Assembly: GCA_032718475.1 (NCBI GenBank)
Contig: JAUCBJ010000821.1
Location: 1-52,890 of the forward strand
Reading direction: 5' to 3'
Source of the DNA: Nemertoderma westbladi
Taxonomy: Eukaryota > Xenacoelomorpha > Nemertodermatida > Nemertodermatidae
DNA: 52,890 nucleotides
Part shown: positions 40,279 to 50,059 of the stretch, piece after piece
Position numbering within the stretch: position 1 is the first letter of the stretch
How the letters are laid out: each line of letters starts with the position of its first letter
Translations under genes and position numbers: made by a program
The notes under the pieces: model-generated
What the model was told of the DNA's origin: nothing
The model's input: only the letters and a program-made list of their open reading frames with translations
The model's database searches: none

Positions 40279-41304
40279 TCAACTTATCAGCTGCATCTGA
40301 CTAGCTGTTATCTGTTTATTTAAGTAGTCTTGCTTCTCTTGAAGATTTTCCAACTCTAGTTGGGCTGTCTCTTCAGATGCCTTCCGTTCTGCTTCTACCA
40401 CTGCCTCTGCCGCAGTTCTTTCTGCTTCTGCCGCTGCCGCTTTTCTTTCTGCCTCTGCCATTGCCGCTTTTCTTTCTGCCTCTGCCGCTGCCGCTTTTCT
40501 TTCTGCCTCTGCCGCTGCTGCTTTTCTTTCTGCCTCTGCCACTGCAGCTTTTCTTTTCACTTCTGCCGCTGCTGCTTTTGCTGCCTTTCTGTCTTCTATT
40601 TGTTTTTTCTTTAATTGTTCTTCCTGTTCCCTAACGATGCGGATTCTTTCATCAAATTTAGCTCGATCCGCTTCTAACCTTTCTGCATCTAGCGAGTCTA
40701 GCACAAATTTGGCTTCCTCACTATTAGGGTGAAGTCCAGCTAGCCGTCTCCTTAACTCTTTGTCACCTATAAATCGTTGATAGTCCGACAGATAGATGTC
40801 AATGGCGTCCTTCTTTGGAGGTTTCTCTGATATCGCTTCGCTTTCCACTTGAGAAAAGGTAGCGTCTGTTGATTCTCCGTGGGTTGAGCGCTCAGTTAGC
40901 TGAATTTTCCATTGGGTTGTTTCTTGGACTTTAAGACTCACCCGTTGGAACCAAGTCTTTATGAGAACTTGCAACGACGTGTCTTGGCTTCTCTTCGAGG
41001 CTTCCTCAAAGGCTGAAAGGATTAGTCTGATTCGTAGAATTCGTTCTCGAACTTGATAAAGCAGCTCTCCCTGCTCTTGAGGTCCGTGAGGTTTTTGAAA
41101 CAGTTGTTCCTCTAATCGCTCCAAAGAGCTGAAGAATCCCTGTACATATCCTGCTGCCGACCTCTTCCACACAGCTGGATCTCTAGTGTCCTTGACCACT
41201 CCCATCCTGTACAAGTCCTCCCAGGCAGCTTCCGATAAGTTAAACGGGAGTCCGGGTCTGGGAAATTTCCATTGTGTCTCGACAATAGACTTCAGTTCCT
41301 CCAA
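40279..41304 (-). CDS. Element B: coiled-coil gag segment
   Basis: 341 codons. Residues about 1-150 are helical and charged. 205-325 is a long heptad-rich coil with six or seven AAAEAERK-type repeats encoded by a 24-bp minisatellite-like stretch (about 40400-40560). It ends at TGA 40279-40281 and is in the same frame as the gag core downstream, past a second TGA at 40204-40206. Upstream the frame is open well beyond the first ATG. Confidence 0.8.
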   Translation of the reverse strand: MEELKSIVETQWKFPRPGLPFNLSEAAWEDLYRMGVVKDTRDPAVWKRSAAGYVQGFFSSLERLEEQLFQKPHGPQEQGELLYQVRERILRIRLILSAFEEASKRSQDTSLQVLIKTWFQRVSLKVQETTQWKIQLTERSTHGESTDATFSQVESEAISEKPPKKDAIDIYLSDYQRFIGDKELRRRLAGLHPNSEEAKFVLDSLDAERLEADRAKFDERIRIVREQEEQLKKKQIEDRKAAKAAAAEVKRKAAVAEAERKAAAAEAERKAAAAEAERKAAMAEAERKAAAAEAERTAAEAVVEAERKASEETAQLELENLQEKQDYLNKQITASQMQLIS

Positions 41305-41797
41305 TGTGTATCCAGCATAACTTTCCTTGGTCGATCCTTGGCCTTTGGATGGTCGATATACGTTCCTCTCGAAGCGTCGCCGTACACTCCGACAGGTTTC
41401 CCCAGTGGGCGAGATACGTACTCTTGTCGTCGACGAAACTTTGACATCTCGCCAACGTAATCGCTTTTGAGGTGGGCGTCGCGTTTCCCTCGTTGTCGTA
41501 GATCAAACATCGGGATCTGTAGACGCTCTGCCGGAACGTTTCCCAATACGACGAATCGTCCCCTCCGGTTGCCTTTGCGTTCCGAGTTCTTTTCAGTCTC
41601 GTACTAGCATCGGCTAACCGGAGGGCTCGTAGATTCTTGGAATCCGGTCCCTCTCGCCCGGTGAATTTAACAACTCGAACGTTCTCATTTATCAGGGTGC
41701 TCCAATTTGTATCAAAGTCAGGGGATCCAGGTTGCGAATATTCCAGTAGATCTATCGTGTTACGTAATTCGCCGATAATTTGGCGATTTGGGTCCAT
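41240..41797 (-). CDS. Element B: gag N-terminal segment
   Basis: 185 codons from an ATG that fits a gag start (MDPNRQIIGEL). It runs out of frame before the coiled segment, so an indel lies between about 41300 and 41600. All three frames there are open, which makes the position uncertain. It carries one copy of a 27-bp motif shared with the arrays at 51440 and 51658 (here 41577-41603). Confidence 0.6.
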   Translation of the reverse strand: MDPNRQIIGELRNTIDLLEYSQPGSPDFDTNWSTLINENVRVVKFTGREGPDSKNLRALRLADASTRLKRTRNAKATGGDDSSYWETFRQSVYRSRCLIYDNEGNATPTSKAITLARCQSFVDDKSTYLAHWGNLSECTATLREERISTIQRPRIDQGKLCWIHIGGTEVYCRDTMEISQTRTPV

Positions 41798-42660
41798 ATT
41801 TACGATTATATCCGTTACAAATTAGATCAGTTAATTATAAGTCCAGAAAGTCTGAAACTATAGTGATTGCAGAATAATTCAGTTCAGTTTATTAAATAAC
41901 ATTGCTATATAGGCATCTATCATCTTATTGCTAATACATTCAGCATTTACAGTTACTATATGATGGGTTAATTGCCTTATTTAGAGTAGATCATTATTAT
42001 TGTGCATTCATTAGTGAATAAACTCTAAGCATTTATTAGTAACAATATTCGCCACATATAATATATTGCTTGTACATTACGATTACCCGACATAGCCCAC
42101 TTCCTATGTTGGGATAAATCATTCAGCTGAATATAATATCTTGATGAGTTTACTGGTGGTGGTTAAAATGGATTTAAGTAAAATGATTGTTATATTTATT
42201 ATTGTAACTTCGGATTAAATTAAATGTATTAATTGTTTATACATACTGTATTTTATTATTTTGTACCTGTGGATAAATTCCACAAACATATCACTATAGC
42301 TATACATTAATATCCAACCAGTTTTATGACTTTTTATGTCCTTTCTTTTTTCCAATTCTTTTCTTTAGACTTTTTTATACCTTTTTTTTGTCTTTTTTCA
42401 TTTCTCTTTATTATTTCATCACATTTCATTTATTTCCACATATATTTCATCATTTAGTTCCACCATTTATTCTCAATTTTAATTTATTTCCACATCATCA
42501 TTGGGGTTATAGCCCCCCGGCTATCATCATTTGTTATATGCGCAGCACCAGGGTGCGCATCATTACATTTTCATCATCATACGCGTCATCATTCAGGTTT
42601 ATAGTAGAGTTGTCTGATCCTTTTCATCATTTCCAACTACATTCAATCATCTTCTTTGGG
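41798..42660. other. Intergenic region between elements B and C
   Basis: AT-rich with T/C-rich stretches (42340-42480, ttttctttt and cacatttcatttatttccac-like near-repeats). No gene was seen. Confidence 0.4.
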
Positions 42661-42674
42661 AAATCTTTGTTGTG

Positions 42675-43115
42675 GAAGGGGTGTTACGCGGCAATCTGGG
42701 ATCTACAGCTGGGCTAGTTACACCGCCTACGCCCCAAACTGCGCACGTAACGGACAATAAAGGCGCTGGAAGTGAAGTCACGTGGATGCACCAGGGACCC
42801 ACCAGAATAACACTCCCAACAACATAAAGCTCAGCCGACGAAGTCATGTGGGATAGGGTTACGCAACATTCTGGGATCTACAGCTGGACTAGTTACACCG
42901 CCTACGCCCCAAAATCTACGCAACGGTCCCACCAGAATAACGCGACTGAGAACATAAAACCCTCTATCGTCGAAGTCATGTGGATGCACCATGGACCCAC
43001 CAGAATAACGGGATAGAGGGGGTGTTGCGCGGCAATCCGGGATCTACAGCTGGAATAGTTACACCGCCTACGCCCCGAACTGCGCACGCAACGGACAACA
43101 TAACATACTGCGATG
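42675..43115. repeat. 165-176-bp tandem repeat, about 2.6 units
   Basis: gggatctacagctgg recurs at 42698, 42874 and 43039, each followed by tagttacaccgcctacgccc. A second block, ggacccaccagaataac, lies between the units. It sits downstream of the element C integrase frame (its 3' untranslated side). Confidence 0.85.
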
Positions 43116-43369
43116 AATACAATGAATTCCACTTCAAATCTTTACCATTTCAAATAATCCAATATCGTTGGTCCCGATGACCAAAATCAGGGTAAACAAT
43201 GCATAAACGACCCTGCGTCAGTCGAAACATCTGCAGGGTGACGCTGGACTGCACATAACACACGAGGAAACACAAATACCATTGCGTGGTTACAGTTGGT
43301 TTAAAGGGGGTCCATTTTCATTGTAGATAAATCACAGTTTAAAGAGTTTGTCAACATGATGAGAAGGGT
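43116..43369. other. 3' flank of element C
   Basis: About 250 bp of noncoding sequence between the tandem repeat and the integrase stop codon. No LTR end was identified. Confidence 0.35.
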
Positions 43370-44707
43370 TTAAACGCATTTGTAATTGTCACCAATGTCT
43401 GCAGCAGGATCTTGAGTAGGGAACTTATCACCTCTCGTAGAGTCACCGCTATCATTGCCTTCAAGAAGGCACAGCTTCTGGATAGGGCGTTGGTAGTGGC
43501 CCGATGCCGTTCGTATCGTCACAGTCCTCGCAAGTCCGTCTTTGCTTGGGTGTATGGTCACGACCCGCACCACAGGCCAGTGAACGCGGTCTTTGAGATC
43601 TTCTTTTACTAGTACCATGTCGCCAACTTCGACATTCCTGTAGGTGTTGTTCCACTTCCTCCTGGTCCGGAGGGTTATGAGGTACTCCTGGGCCCAGATT
43701 CTCCACCAATGCGCTGCCAACGCTTGGGCCTTCTTCCAGTTTGTATGTCTCGCAATATCGTTGGGATCCGGAAACATTGTCTCCGGGAGAACATGAGTTT
43801 TAGGTCTCCCCAGTAGGTGATTAGGAGTAAGGGGCTCCAGGTCTGTGGGGTCGTCGCGGATAGGGACAATGGGTCGGTTGTTCAGGGTAGCCGTAATCTC
43901 GCAGAATGTTGTGCGGAGGGTGTCATGGGTTACCCGGGTGTCTCCTAGAGCGACGCACATGGATCGTTTCACTAGGTTGATCAGTTTCTCCCATACCCCG
44001 CTCGTATGGGGCGCTAAGGGGGTCTGGAAGTGCCACTGTATTTGGTGTTCCTTCCAGACTTGGGATGCGGTGTTATCGGTAAACCATCCCTCGATCGCCT
44101 CTCTAAGTTCTCGTTCTCCTCCCACAAAGTTTGTACCATTATCGGAATACATGTGGCGACATGTCCCGTTGTTTGCCACGAACCGACGCAGAGCGTTGAT
44201 GAATGCGTGTTGCGTCAGATTTACCACAATATCTAGGTAGATTGCCCTAGACCTTAGGCAGGTGAAGATGGCTCCCCAGCATTTGATGTTGGATAGTCGT
44301 TCGATGACCGTAAATGGTCCGAAACAGTCCACTCCGGTGACGTAGAACGGTGGGGAATCTGCTTGTAGACGGGTGGCTGGTAAGTTGGCCATCTTTTGGG
44401 TGATTGGTGGCGCTAGATAACTTCTGCAGGTAAAGCAACGTTTCAATACTTTCCGGATCAGTGGCTGGATGTGGGTGATCCAATATCTTTGTCTTATATT
44501 AGCTATAATCAAATTCTGTCCTGCGTGATGGTTGTCCTCGTGACATTGTAGAATTAATAGCTTAGCTAGTGTCGACGTTCCGGGCAGAAGCGCCGGGTAT
44601 TTAACCTCATATTCGACCGGGGCGTTTGCCATCCGGGTATTCAGTCGGATCAGTCCGTCCTCTCCCATCATTGGTCTCAGTTGGTAGACTGGGCTGTCCG
44701 GTTTCAA
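43370..44707 (-). CDS. Element C: integrase and C-terminal domain
   Basis: 446 codons from a non-ATG codon; the frame is open upstream and clearly continues the pol protein after a one-base shift near the C run at 44747. Zinc-binding residues His56, His60, Cys91 and Cys94. Catalytic triad Asp127 (VDCFGPF), Asp189 (YSDNGTNF) and Glu240 (SGVWEK), all intact. About 345-415 is the DUF5641-type domain (VGDMVLVKED… RPIQKLCLLEG). It would insert element DNA into the genome. Confidence 0.92.
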   Translation of the reverse strand: MKPDSPVYQLRPMMGEDGLIRLNTRMANAPVEYEVKYPALLPGTSTLAKLLILQCHEDNHHAGQNLIIANIRQRYWITHIQPLIRKVLKRCFTCRSYLAPPITQKMANLPATRLQADSPPFYVTGVDCFGPFTVIERLSNIKCWGAIFTCLRSRAIYLDIVVNLTQHAFINALRRFVANNGTCRHMYSDNGTNFVGGERELREAIEGWFTDNTASQVWKEHQIQWHFQTPLAPHTSGVWEKLINLVKRSMCVALGDTRVTHDTLRTTFCEITATLNNRPIVPIRDDPTDLEPLTPNHLLGRPKTHVLPETMFPDPNDIARHTNWKKAQALAAHWWRIWAQEYLITLRTRRKWNNTYRNVEVGDMVLVKEDLKDRVHWPVVRVVTIHPSKDGLARTVTIRTASGHYQRPIQKLCLLEGNDSGDSTRGDKFPTQDPAADIGDNYKCV

Positions 44708-47700
44708 TGTTTTGCCCGCACTAAGTTGTTCCCATTCATGGGGAAACTTTCTCTCTGGACATATCTAACAATACACTTCTCCGCGATAATGAGTTCTTGT
44801 ATATTCCGTTGAACTATCGGTTTGTTGTTTTTCCACCGTAGGAAGTTACGAAGGGTTATAACGTGGTGGACGAGCCTTCTCATTGATGAAGTTCGCTCGA
44901 TCAACCGATGTAAAGACGCCGCTGGTTGAGTGATCGTCGAGACGTTATAGTGCCTGCCCGAGTCCTTTGCAGGCTCAGTCAGACAACTATAAATTTCCAC
45001 CGAGTTGCTTCGATGGACTTTACGGATTTCTTTATCGTCCTCGGAGTATTTTCCGCTATCGAGTTCGGGGTCGAATCGGGTACTCCATGTTAATTGTGGC
45101 TGTTGTAGGAATTCCGGGCCTGTAAGCCAGAGTTTACTTTTACCGAGTTGTTTTGGGGTGGCGCCTCGGCTTGATAAGTCCGCTGGGTTTTCTTTCCCGT
45201 TCACATGGTGCCACTGTTCTCGGCCGGTACACTGTTTAATCTCTGTGGCTCGGTTCGCAACAAACGTAGTGTGACGCCGTGATGGAGAGTGGAGATAGTA
45301 GAGAACTATACTCGAATCGACCCAGAAGTGTTGAGACTCGATGGGGATTCGTAGGTTCCGCATGACCATGCGATTCTGTCTTACTGCCCAAACTGCAGCC
45401 TGTAGCTTGAGTCTTGGAATCGTTGCTACGAATTCCCCGGATACTGTCTTGGCTTTAGAAAATAAGAAGCTCGTATCGCCGTTTCCATCGTTGCTGAGTC
45501 TTCGTAAGAAAGTGACTACGCCAATTCCGGTATTCGAAGCATCCGAGAAGGTATGGAGCTGGAAGATATCGGTGGGTAGTTTATCGAGGAAGAACGGTCG
45601 AGGTATCCGCATAAGATGTAGGTGTTCGAGCTGCTCCGTCCATTTTCTCCATTTGACGCTGAGGTGTGGGGGGAGTTCTTCGTCCCATCCCAGTCCTTCT
45701 ATCCACATTTCCTTAATCAGGTTCATTCCGGCCAAGGTTACTGGAGATATGAAATTTAGTGGGTTGAAGATGGCGCTTTTTATCGACAAACATCCCCTTT
45801 TTGTCATAGGCTTGGGTAGGGGTTTATATTTGAAAATGAATTCGTCTGATTCTATGTCCCATTCAATCCCGAGTACACGGTGTTCCACATCCTCCGAATA
45901 CATTTTGTTATTTTCCAGTCGGATGTCCTCCGGAAACTTTTCCATAAGTGTTTTGTCGTGGGATCTGAACTTCACGAGCGGAAAACCTCCTTTCTTTAGA
46001 CATTCTACCATCCCCATTGCTAGCCGATATGCCTCGTCCACATTATTTGCGCCAGCGCATCCATCGTCCACGTAAAAGCATCGTCTGATGGTTTCTATGA
46101 CGGTTGGAGGGAACTCGTTTTCGCCCATAGTTGCCGTCCTCTTCAGCATGTCACTGCATGCTACCGACGAGTCCTTAGCGCCGAAGATCCTGACGACCAT
46201 ACGCATTGTGTCTACGTCCTTTATTGTGAGTTGACTAATCTCCTGTTGAGTTAGTGTTTTATCCGTCCATAGGATACGTAGACAGTCTGAGTCTCTTGGT
46301 AGCGTACGAACTTGATGAAACATGGCCTTGATGTTGCAGGTGAATGCTACCCGGTTTTCCCTGAACCTGATCAATACGCCGATGAGTGTACTATATATGT
46401 TGGGTCCCGTGTAAAGCTGACTGTTTAGGGATTCGCCCTGGTACATAGCGGTGGCATCATTTACCACTCGGATTTTCCCACCCTTCCAGGCTTCTACCAC
46501 ATAGTGGGTTGGGAGATAATATGTTCTTTTACCACCTTGCAGTTCATTCCGTGGTACCATTTCTGCTAATCCATCGTCGAGATATCCTTGGATTACGGTA
46601 TTATATTTCTCCTTTATCTCGGGTTGGTCATTCAGCCGGCGTAGAATCCCCTTAAGTCGCCTAAGTGCCATGCTGGCGTTGTTTGCCATTGGTTTGTTTG
46701 GGTCCTTCCATAACATAGGTGAACACCAGTGTCCGTCTTTGAACGTGGCCTGGTCGAGAACGTCCATACAATATTGATCCTCTTCGGACGGGTTTTCGTC
46801 CTTTTCAGCGAACTCCTGGGTCTCTAGATTAAAATATTTCGTCATCTCTTGTTGGGTTTTCTCGGTCTCCAGAAACAAATCCTCGTCAAGGTCCGTAGCT
46901 GAGCAATAACCCACGGAGGTTGCATTCTCTTTAATCTGACATTTGGGAAGGTAGGTATAGGTGTCAGTAGTTTCTTCCTTAATGCCGCAGAGTGTCCATC
47001 CCATTATTGTTCGTTCAGCATAAAATCCGTCGTCCTGTTTTATGGATCGGGCGATATCTCCGGTGGGGATGTGTAGTTCCGGTGTATCAAGTCCGATCAG
47101 TAGGGTGATGCGGTTTACGTCCAACTGCGGACACCTCAGATCTACATCGTCTCGGTCCAATTGTATGAGGGGGGCGTACTCGGCTGATTGTCGGAACCGC
47201 ACTCGGAGGTCTGTGTGTACCAAGGCGTTCTTGATGGTTAACTTAACCGTTTCGTAGCCCTTCATCACTCCTTCCATCTGGAGTTGCACCTCCCCGGACT
47301 CTACCTCTCTGTTATCGGTGATGGTTTGTATGGGCCGTTTACAAGGTTCATATTCTAGGCCGAGTTGCTCGAGGAAATCCCGGTCGATGATGGTTCCGTC
47401 GGACCCGTTATCAAGGAACGCGAGCGTCGTCAGGGATTTGCCGACTCCTTGAATCCTTACTGGGATTACCTTTGCGAAGACCATGTAGCGGCGATTTATA
47501 AGATTAATCGTGGCCGAAATATTTGTTACTTGTGGTGTATCGGTGGAGATTTTAAACGGGTTGGTTTCTCTCCGTTGGGTTGTCCGGGTTCCTTTGAAAA
47601 CGTGGTTTGTTTCTCCTCTTCGCTTGGCTTCGATCCGAAAGGGGAGGGTAGTGAAATCGAAGTTCGCGGGGATGTGGAGGAGCGTGTGATGACGTTGGTC

Positions 47701-48726
47701 GTTACAGACGGCACAGCATGATCTTTGGTCGCAATCCCGAACATAGTGACCTGTTCCAAGACACCGGAAGCATCCTCGGTGTTTCATTATCGCCTCGAAG
47801 CGTGGGACGAGTTCGGCGAACTGAAACTTCCTGCAGAATTCCACTTTATGTTTCTCTCCACAGAAGAGACAGAGCAGGGAATTTGTGATGCCTTCCCTTT
47901 CGGGTGCCCAATTCGCGAGATAACATGCCCATTCCTCGGCGGATGTCGGTTCCTCGTAGTCTTCGTCGTCGGAATCCTCGGCCATGGTGATGGCCATCGT
48001 ACTCACCGGTGGAGGGCGGAATCTCGGTTTCGGAGGGGTTATCTTACTCCTGGAGTTGCTCTCTATTCCGTCCAACTTGGCGAGACTCTGTTTTGAAAAC
48101 ATCGAGTCATTCATGGCTTCGGAGATATCGTCCAGGAATGCCGACATTTCAAGGAAGCTAGGATCTCGATCTGGATGTCTGCGCCGGAGATCTACGCATT
48201 TATAAGCCCACTTACTTTGTAGCCATCCGGGGAACTTCCGGGCGATCTGTCGGAGGTTTAGAATGTTGTTCACCTGGTCCTCCTTATTTAAGGGTTTCAG
48301 AGTATAGTAGGCATCCTTCATAGAGTCGGAGAATTCCTGGATGTTCTGTGGGTCCCCTAGTGATCCCGCGTCCTGTATCAGTCTCTCTAGAGTTTTATTA
48401 ATTATAGTTCCGGTATTTCCGTATCTTTTATCTAGAGTTTTCCATGCGTCATAGTATGCCTCATGAGAACCTCCCTCAAAACATGCAATAATTCTGCGTG
48501 GTTTGTCACCCAGGTATTGCGATAAATATACCAATTTCTGTGCGTCGGCTATGTCCGTTGATCCAATCTGCGCAAAGAACCGTTTCTTGAATCTGAGGTA
48601 ATCGACGGGATCTCCTTCGAAGGTGCGGATCTCCATCTTAGGCATGGCAAGGCGGTTTTCCAACAGCCCGGATAATACTGACGTCGTCTGAACTGGAGTG
48701 ACTCGGAGGGTTATAGTTATTGGCAC
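44704..48726 (-). CDS. Element C: gag core, protease, reverse transcriptase, RNase H
   Basis: 1340 codons. DUF1759-like gag core about 28-205 (FEGDPVDYLRFKKRF). Zinc fingers about 286-350 (CLFCGEKHKVEFC, CFRCLGTGHYVRDC, CAVCNDQRHH). Protease Asp439 in FLDNGSDGT, then LLIGLDTPELH (542) and GWTLCG (576). RT about 730-930 with YVDD (885-888), but the first catalytic Asp position is Asn798 (CNIKAMFHQV). RNase H about 1056-1185 with Asp1062, Asp1137 and Asp1183, but the catalytic Glu position is Lys1107 (IPRLKLQAA). Both changes should abolish activity. It overlaps the gag frame by 89 bp in another phase, so translation would need a shift or the frame was broken by an indel. Confidence 0.93.
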   Translation of the reverse strand: MPITITLRVTPVQTTSVLSGLLENRLAMPKMEIRTFEGDPVDYLRFKKRFFAQIGSTDIADAQKLVYLSQYLGDKPRRIIACFEGGSHEAYYDAWKTLDKRYGNTGTIINKTLERLIQDAGSLGDPQNIQEFSDSMKDAYYTLKPLNKEDQVNNILNLRQIARKFPGWLQSKWAYKCVDLRRRHPDRDPSFLEMSAFLDDISEAMNDSMFSKQSLAKLDGIESNSRSKITPPKPRFRPPPVSTMAITMAEDSDDEDYEEPTSAEEWACYLANWAPEREGITNSLLCLFCGEKHKVEFCRKFQFAELVPRFEAIMKHRGCFRCLGTGHYVRDCDQRSCCAVCNDQRHHTLLHIPANFDFTTLPFRIEAKRRGETNHVFKGTRTTQRRETNPFKISTDTPQVTNISATINLINRRYMVFAKVIPVRIQGVGKSLTTLAFLDNGSDGTIIDRDFLEQLGLEYEPCKRPIQTITDNREVESGEVQLQMEGVMKGYETVKLTIKNALVHTDLRVRFRQSAEYAPLIQLDRDDVDLRCPQLDVNRITLLIGLDTPELHIPTGDIARSIKQDDGFYAERTIMGWTLCGIKEETTDTYTYLPKCQIKENATSVGYCSATDLDEDLFLETEKTQQEMTKYFNLETQEFAEKDENPSEEDQYCMDVLDQATFKDGHWCSPMLWKDPNKPMANNASMALRRLKGILRRLNDQPEIKEKYNTVIQGYLDDGLAEMVPRNELQGGKRTYYLPTHYVVEAWKGGKIRVVNDATAMYQGESLNSQLYTGPNIYSTLIGVLIRFRENRVAFTCNIKAMFHQVRTLPRDSDCLRILWTDKTLTQQEISQLTIKDVDTMRMVVRIFGAKDSSVACSDMLKRTATMGENEFPPTVIETIRRCFYVDDGCAGANNVDEAYRLAMGMVECLKKGGFPLVKFRSHDKTLMEKFPEDIRLENNKMYSEDVEHRVLGIEWDIESDEFIFKYKPLPKPMTKRGCLSIKSAIFNPLNFISPVTLAGMNLIKEMWIEGLGWDEELPPHLSVKWRKWTEQLEHLHLMRIPRPFFLDKLPTDIFQLHTFSDASNTGIGVVTFLRRLSNDGNGDTSFLFSKAKTVSGEFVATIPRLKLQAAVWAVRQNRMVMRNLRIPIESQHFWVDSSIVLYYLHSPSRRHTTFVANRATEIKQCTGREQWHHVNGKENPADLSSRGATPKQLGKSKLWLTGPEFLQQPQLTWSTRFDPELDSGKYSEDDKEIRKVHRSNSVEIYSCLTEPAKDSGRHYNVSTITQPAASLHRLIERTSSMRRLVHHVITLRNFLRWKNNKPIVQRNIQELIIAEKCIVRYVQRESFPMNGNNLVRAKH

Positions 48727-50059
48727 TCACTCCCATACTCGATGGATCAATGATAGGTGGAGTTTTAATGATGACGCGACTACGGGTTTGTGGTGTGGAT
48801 GTAAATGGGTTGTTGGATCGGGGAGTGGCGTCCCGTTCCGAGTCCCTTTCAGGCTCGTACTTGGGTACACTCGTGACCGTAGAGGTGGCTGGGATATAAG
48901 GTTCCTCATTCTTTAGCGTAGCCGGTGGGGGATGGAACACCGGTGCTTGTGCCGATAACGTAGACTGTTTGGTAGGCGGGATCTCGGGTTTCGGAAGTTT
49001 CGCCGCTGTCAGTATAAATGACTTTTCTAATTCCGGTACCGGGATTGGTTCATATTCCTGATCTATATCCCTTTCCCAGTCCTCGTAGAGTTGAATATCT
49101 CGTTCTATAAGTGCGGCTTCGTATTCCGCGAGTTTTGCAATATCCGCATTCTTTTTGTGGATGAGAATCGCTTGGGCCTCGGCGTGTTGTTTACGCATTT
49201 CTGCTTCCCATTTACGTTGTTCGATCTCTCGTTCGGCCTCTCGTCCACGTTGTTCAGCCTCCTGTTTACGTTGTTCGATCTCTCGTTCGGCCTCTCGTCT
49301 ATGTTGTTCCGCCTCCTGTTTGCGTTGTTCAGCCTGCCGTTCGGCCTCTCGTCTATGTTGTTCCGCCTCCTGTTCGCGTTGTTCGGCCTGCCGTTCGGCC
49401 GCTTGTTCGGCCTCTCGCTTTTGTGTTTCGGCGGCTAATACATCTTGCTCGGCTTGCAGTTGAATATACTCATCTTCCATCCGAGCTTTGAGGGCTAATG
49501 CCTTCCGTTCTCGCAGTTGGTCTCGGAGTGGCGGCCCCCCTTGAGAACTGCGCGCTGAGCTGGATATCTCGCTCCTAGCGCTGGAGTGCTGATTTCTAGC
49601 GGACCCCGTTCTCTTTCGATGTACTGCTGTCCTGATGCTGGAGGTTCGTACTGATTCCGCGTCTGTTCTTTCAGCTCTCTTGTAGTACTGTTCTTCATAG
49701 CCTCTCACAAGGCTGAGGGTCCTCCGGTGTTGTTTGCGGAACCCATCTAGATGTACAACGTGTTCTTCTAACTTGGGGTAGTTTTCCTGATCGGTGGAGG
49801 GAACGAGCTCTTGGTACGCCTGTATCATTCTTTCGTACCGCTGTAGGATATTTCGGATACTTTGAAGCTGAGTTTGTACCTCATTGAGGGGGGTTTTGAC
49901 TCCCTTGAGTTGTTTCTCCATCCATTGATACGCTCGGGTTACTCCGCCTTTGAGAGCCCCTAGCCGACGGGTCATGTTCTTGACGTTTGGTACCTCGTCG
50001 GCTTCCGAGTCTGTGTGGTGATCCATCTCGTCGGTATCGGATACGTTATTTGTCGTCAT
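48638..50059 (-). CDS. Element C: gag N-terminal coiled-coil protein
   Basis: 473 codons from ATG 50057-50059, which overlaps the stop of the upstream 63-codon ORF as ATGA. Acidic N-terminus, helical region 30-130, Ser/Arg-rich 135-185, then a long coil (about 190-330) with REAERQAEQRKQEAEQH-type repeats, and a Pro-rich tail. It would form the structural particle with the gag core in the next frame. The 24-bp stretch at 48836-48859 is shared with the array at 51224-51247. Confidence 0.8.
   Translation of the reverse strand: MTTNNVSDTDEMDHHTDSEADEVPNVKNMTRRLGALKGGVTRAYQWMEKQLKGVKTPLNEVQTQLQSIRNILQRYERMIQAYQELVPSTDQENYPKLEEHVVHLDGFRKQHRRTLSLVRGYEEQYYKRAERTDAESVRTSSIRTAVHRKRTGSARNQHSSARSEISSSARSSQGGPPLRDQLRERKALALKARMEDEYIQLQAEQDVLAAETQKREAEQAAERQAEQREQEAEQHRREAERQAEQRKQEAEQHRREAEREIEQRKQEAEQRGREAEREIEQRKWEAEMRKQHAEAQAILIHKKNADIAKLAEYEAALIERDIQLYEDWERDIDQEYEPIPVPELEKSFILTAAKLPKPEIPPTKQSTLSAQAPVFHPPPATLKNEEPYIPATSTVTSVPKYEPERDSERDATPRSNNPFTSTPQTRSRVIIKTPPIIDPSSMGVSANNYNPPSHSSSDDVSIIRAVGKPPCHA

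Larger units (their letters stand above)
34567..41797 (-). mobile_element. BEL/Pao-type element B with integrase core deleted
   Basis: Minus-strand order: gag N-terminus (41797), coiled Ala/Glu/Lys-rich gag part, gag core with zinc fingers, protease, RT, RNase H and the start of the integrase zinc-binding domain. It then passes directly to what looks like the C-terminal DUF5641-type segment. The integrase core is absent. In-frame TGA codons at 40279-40281 and 40204-40206, a TAG at 37246-37248 and at least one frameshift near 41300 interrupt it. LTRs were not located. Confidence 0.85.

Noticed and set aside
28329-40281. TGA read as a sense codon (alternative genetic code) because of repeated in-frame TGA
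   Set aside because: The elements use TGG for Trp throughout, and TAA, TAG and frameshifts also interrupt them. The intact WD40 gene needs no recoding. C-to-T decay is simpler.
48638-48726. Programmed -1 frameshift between the two gag frames of element C at ggaaaac
   Set aside because: The downstream frame is offset by +1, not -1, and the heptamer is not in the required phase. A +1 event or an indel is possible, but nothing specific supports a programmed site.
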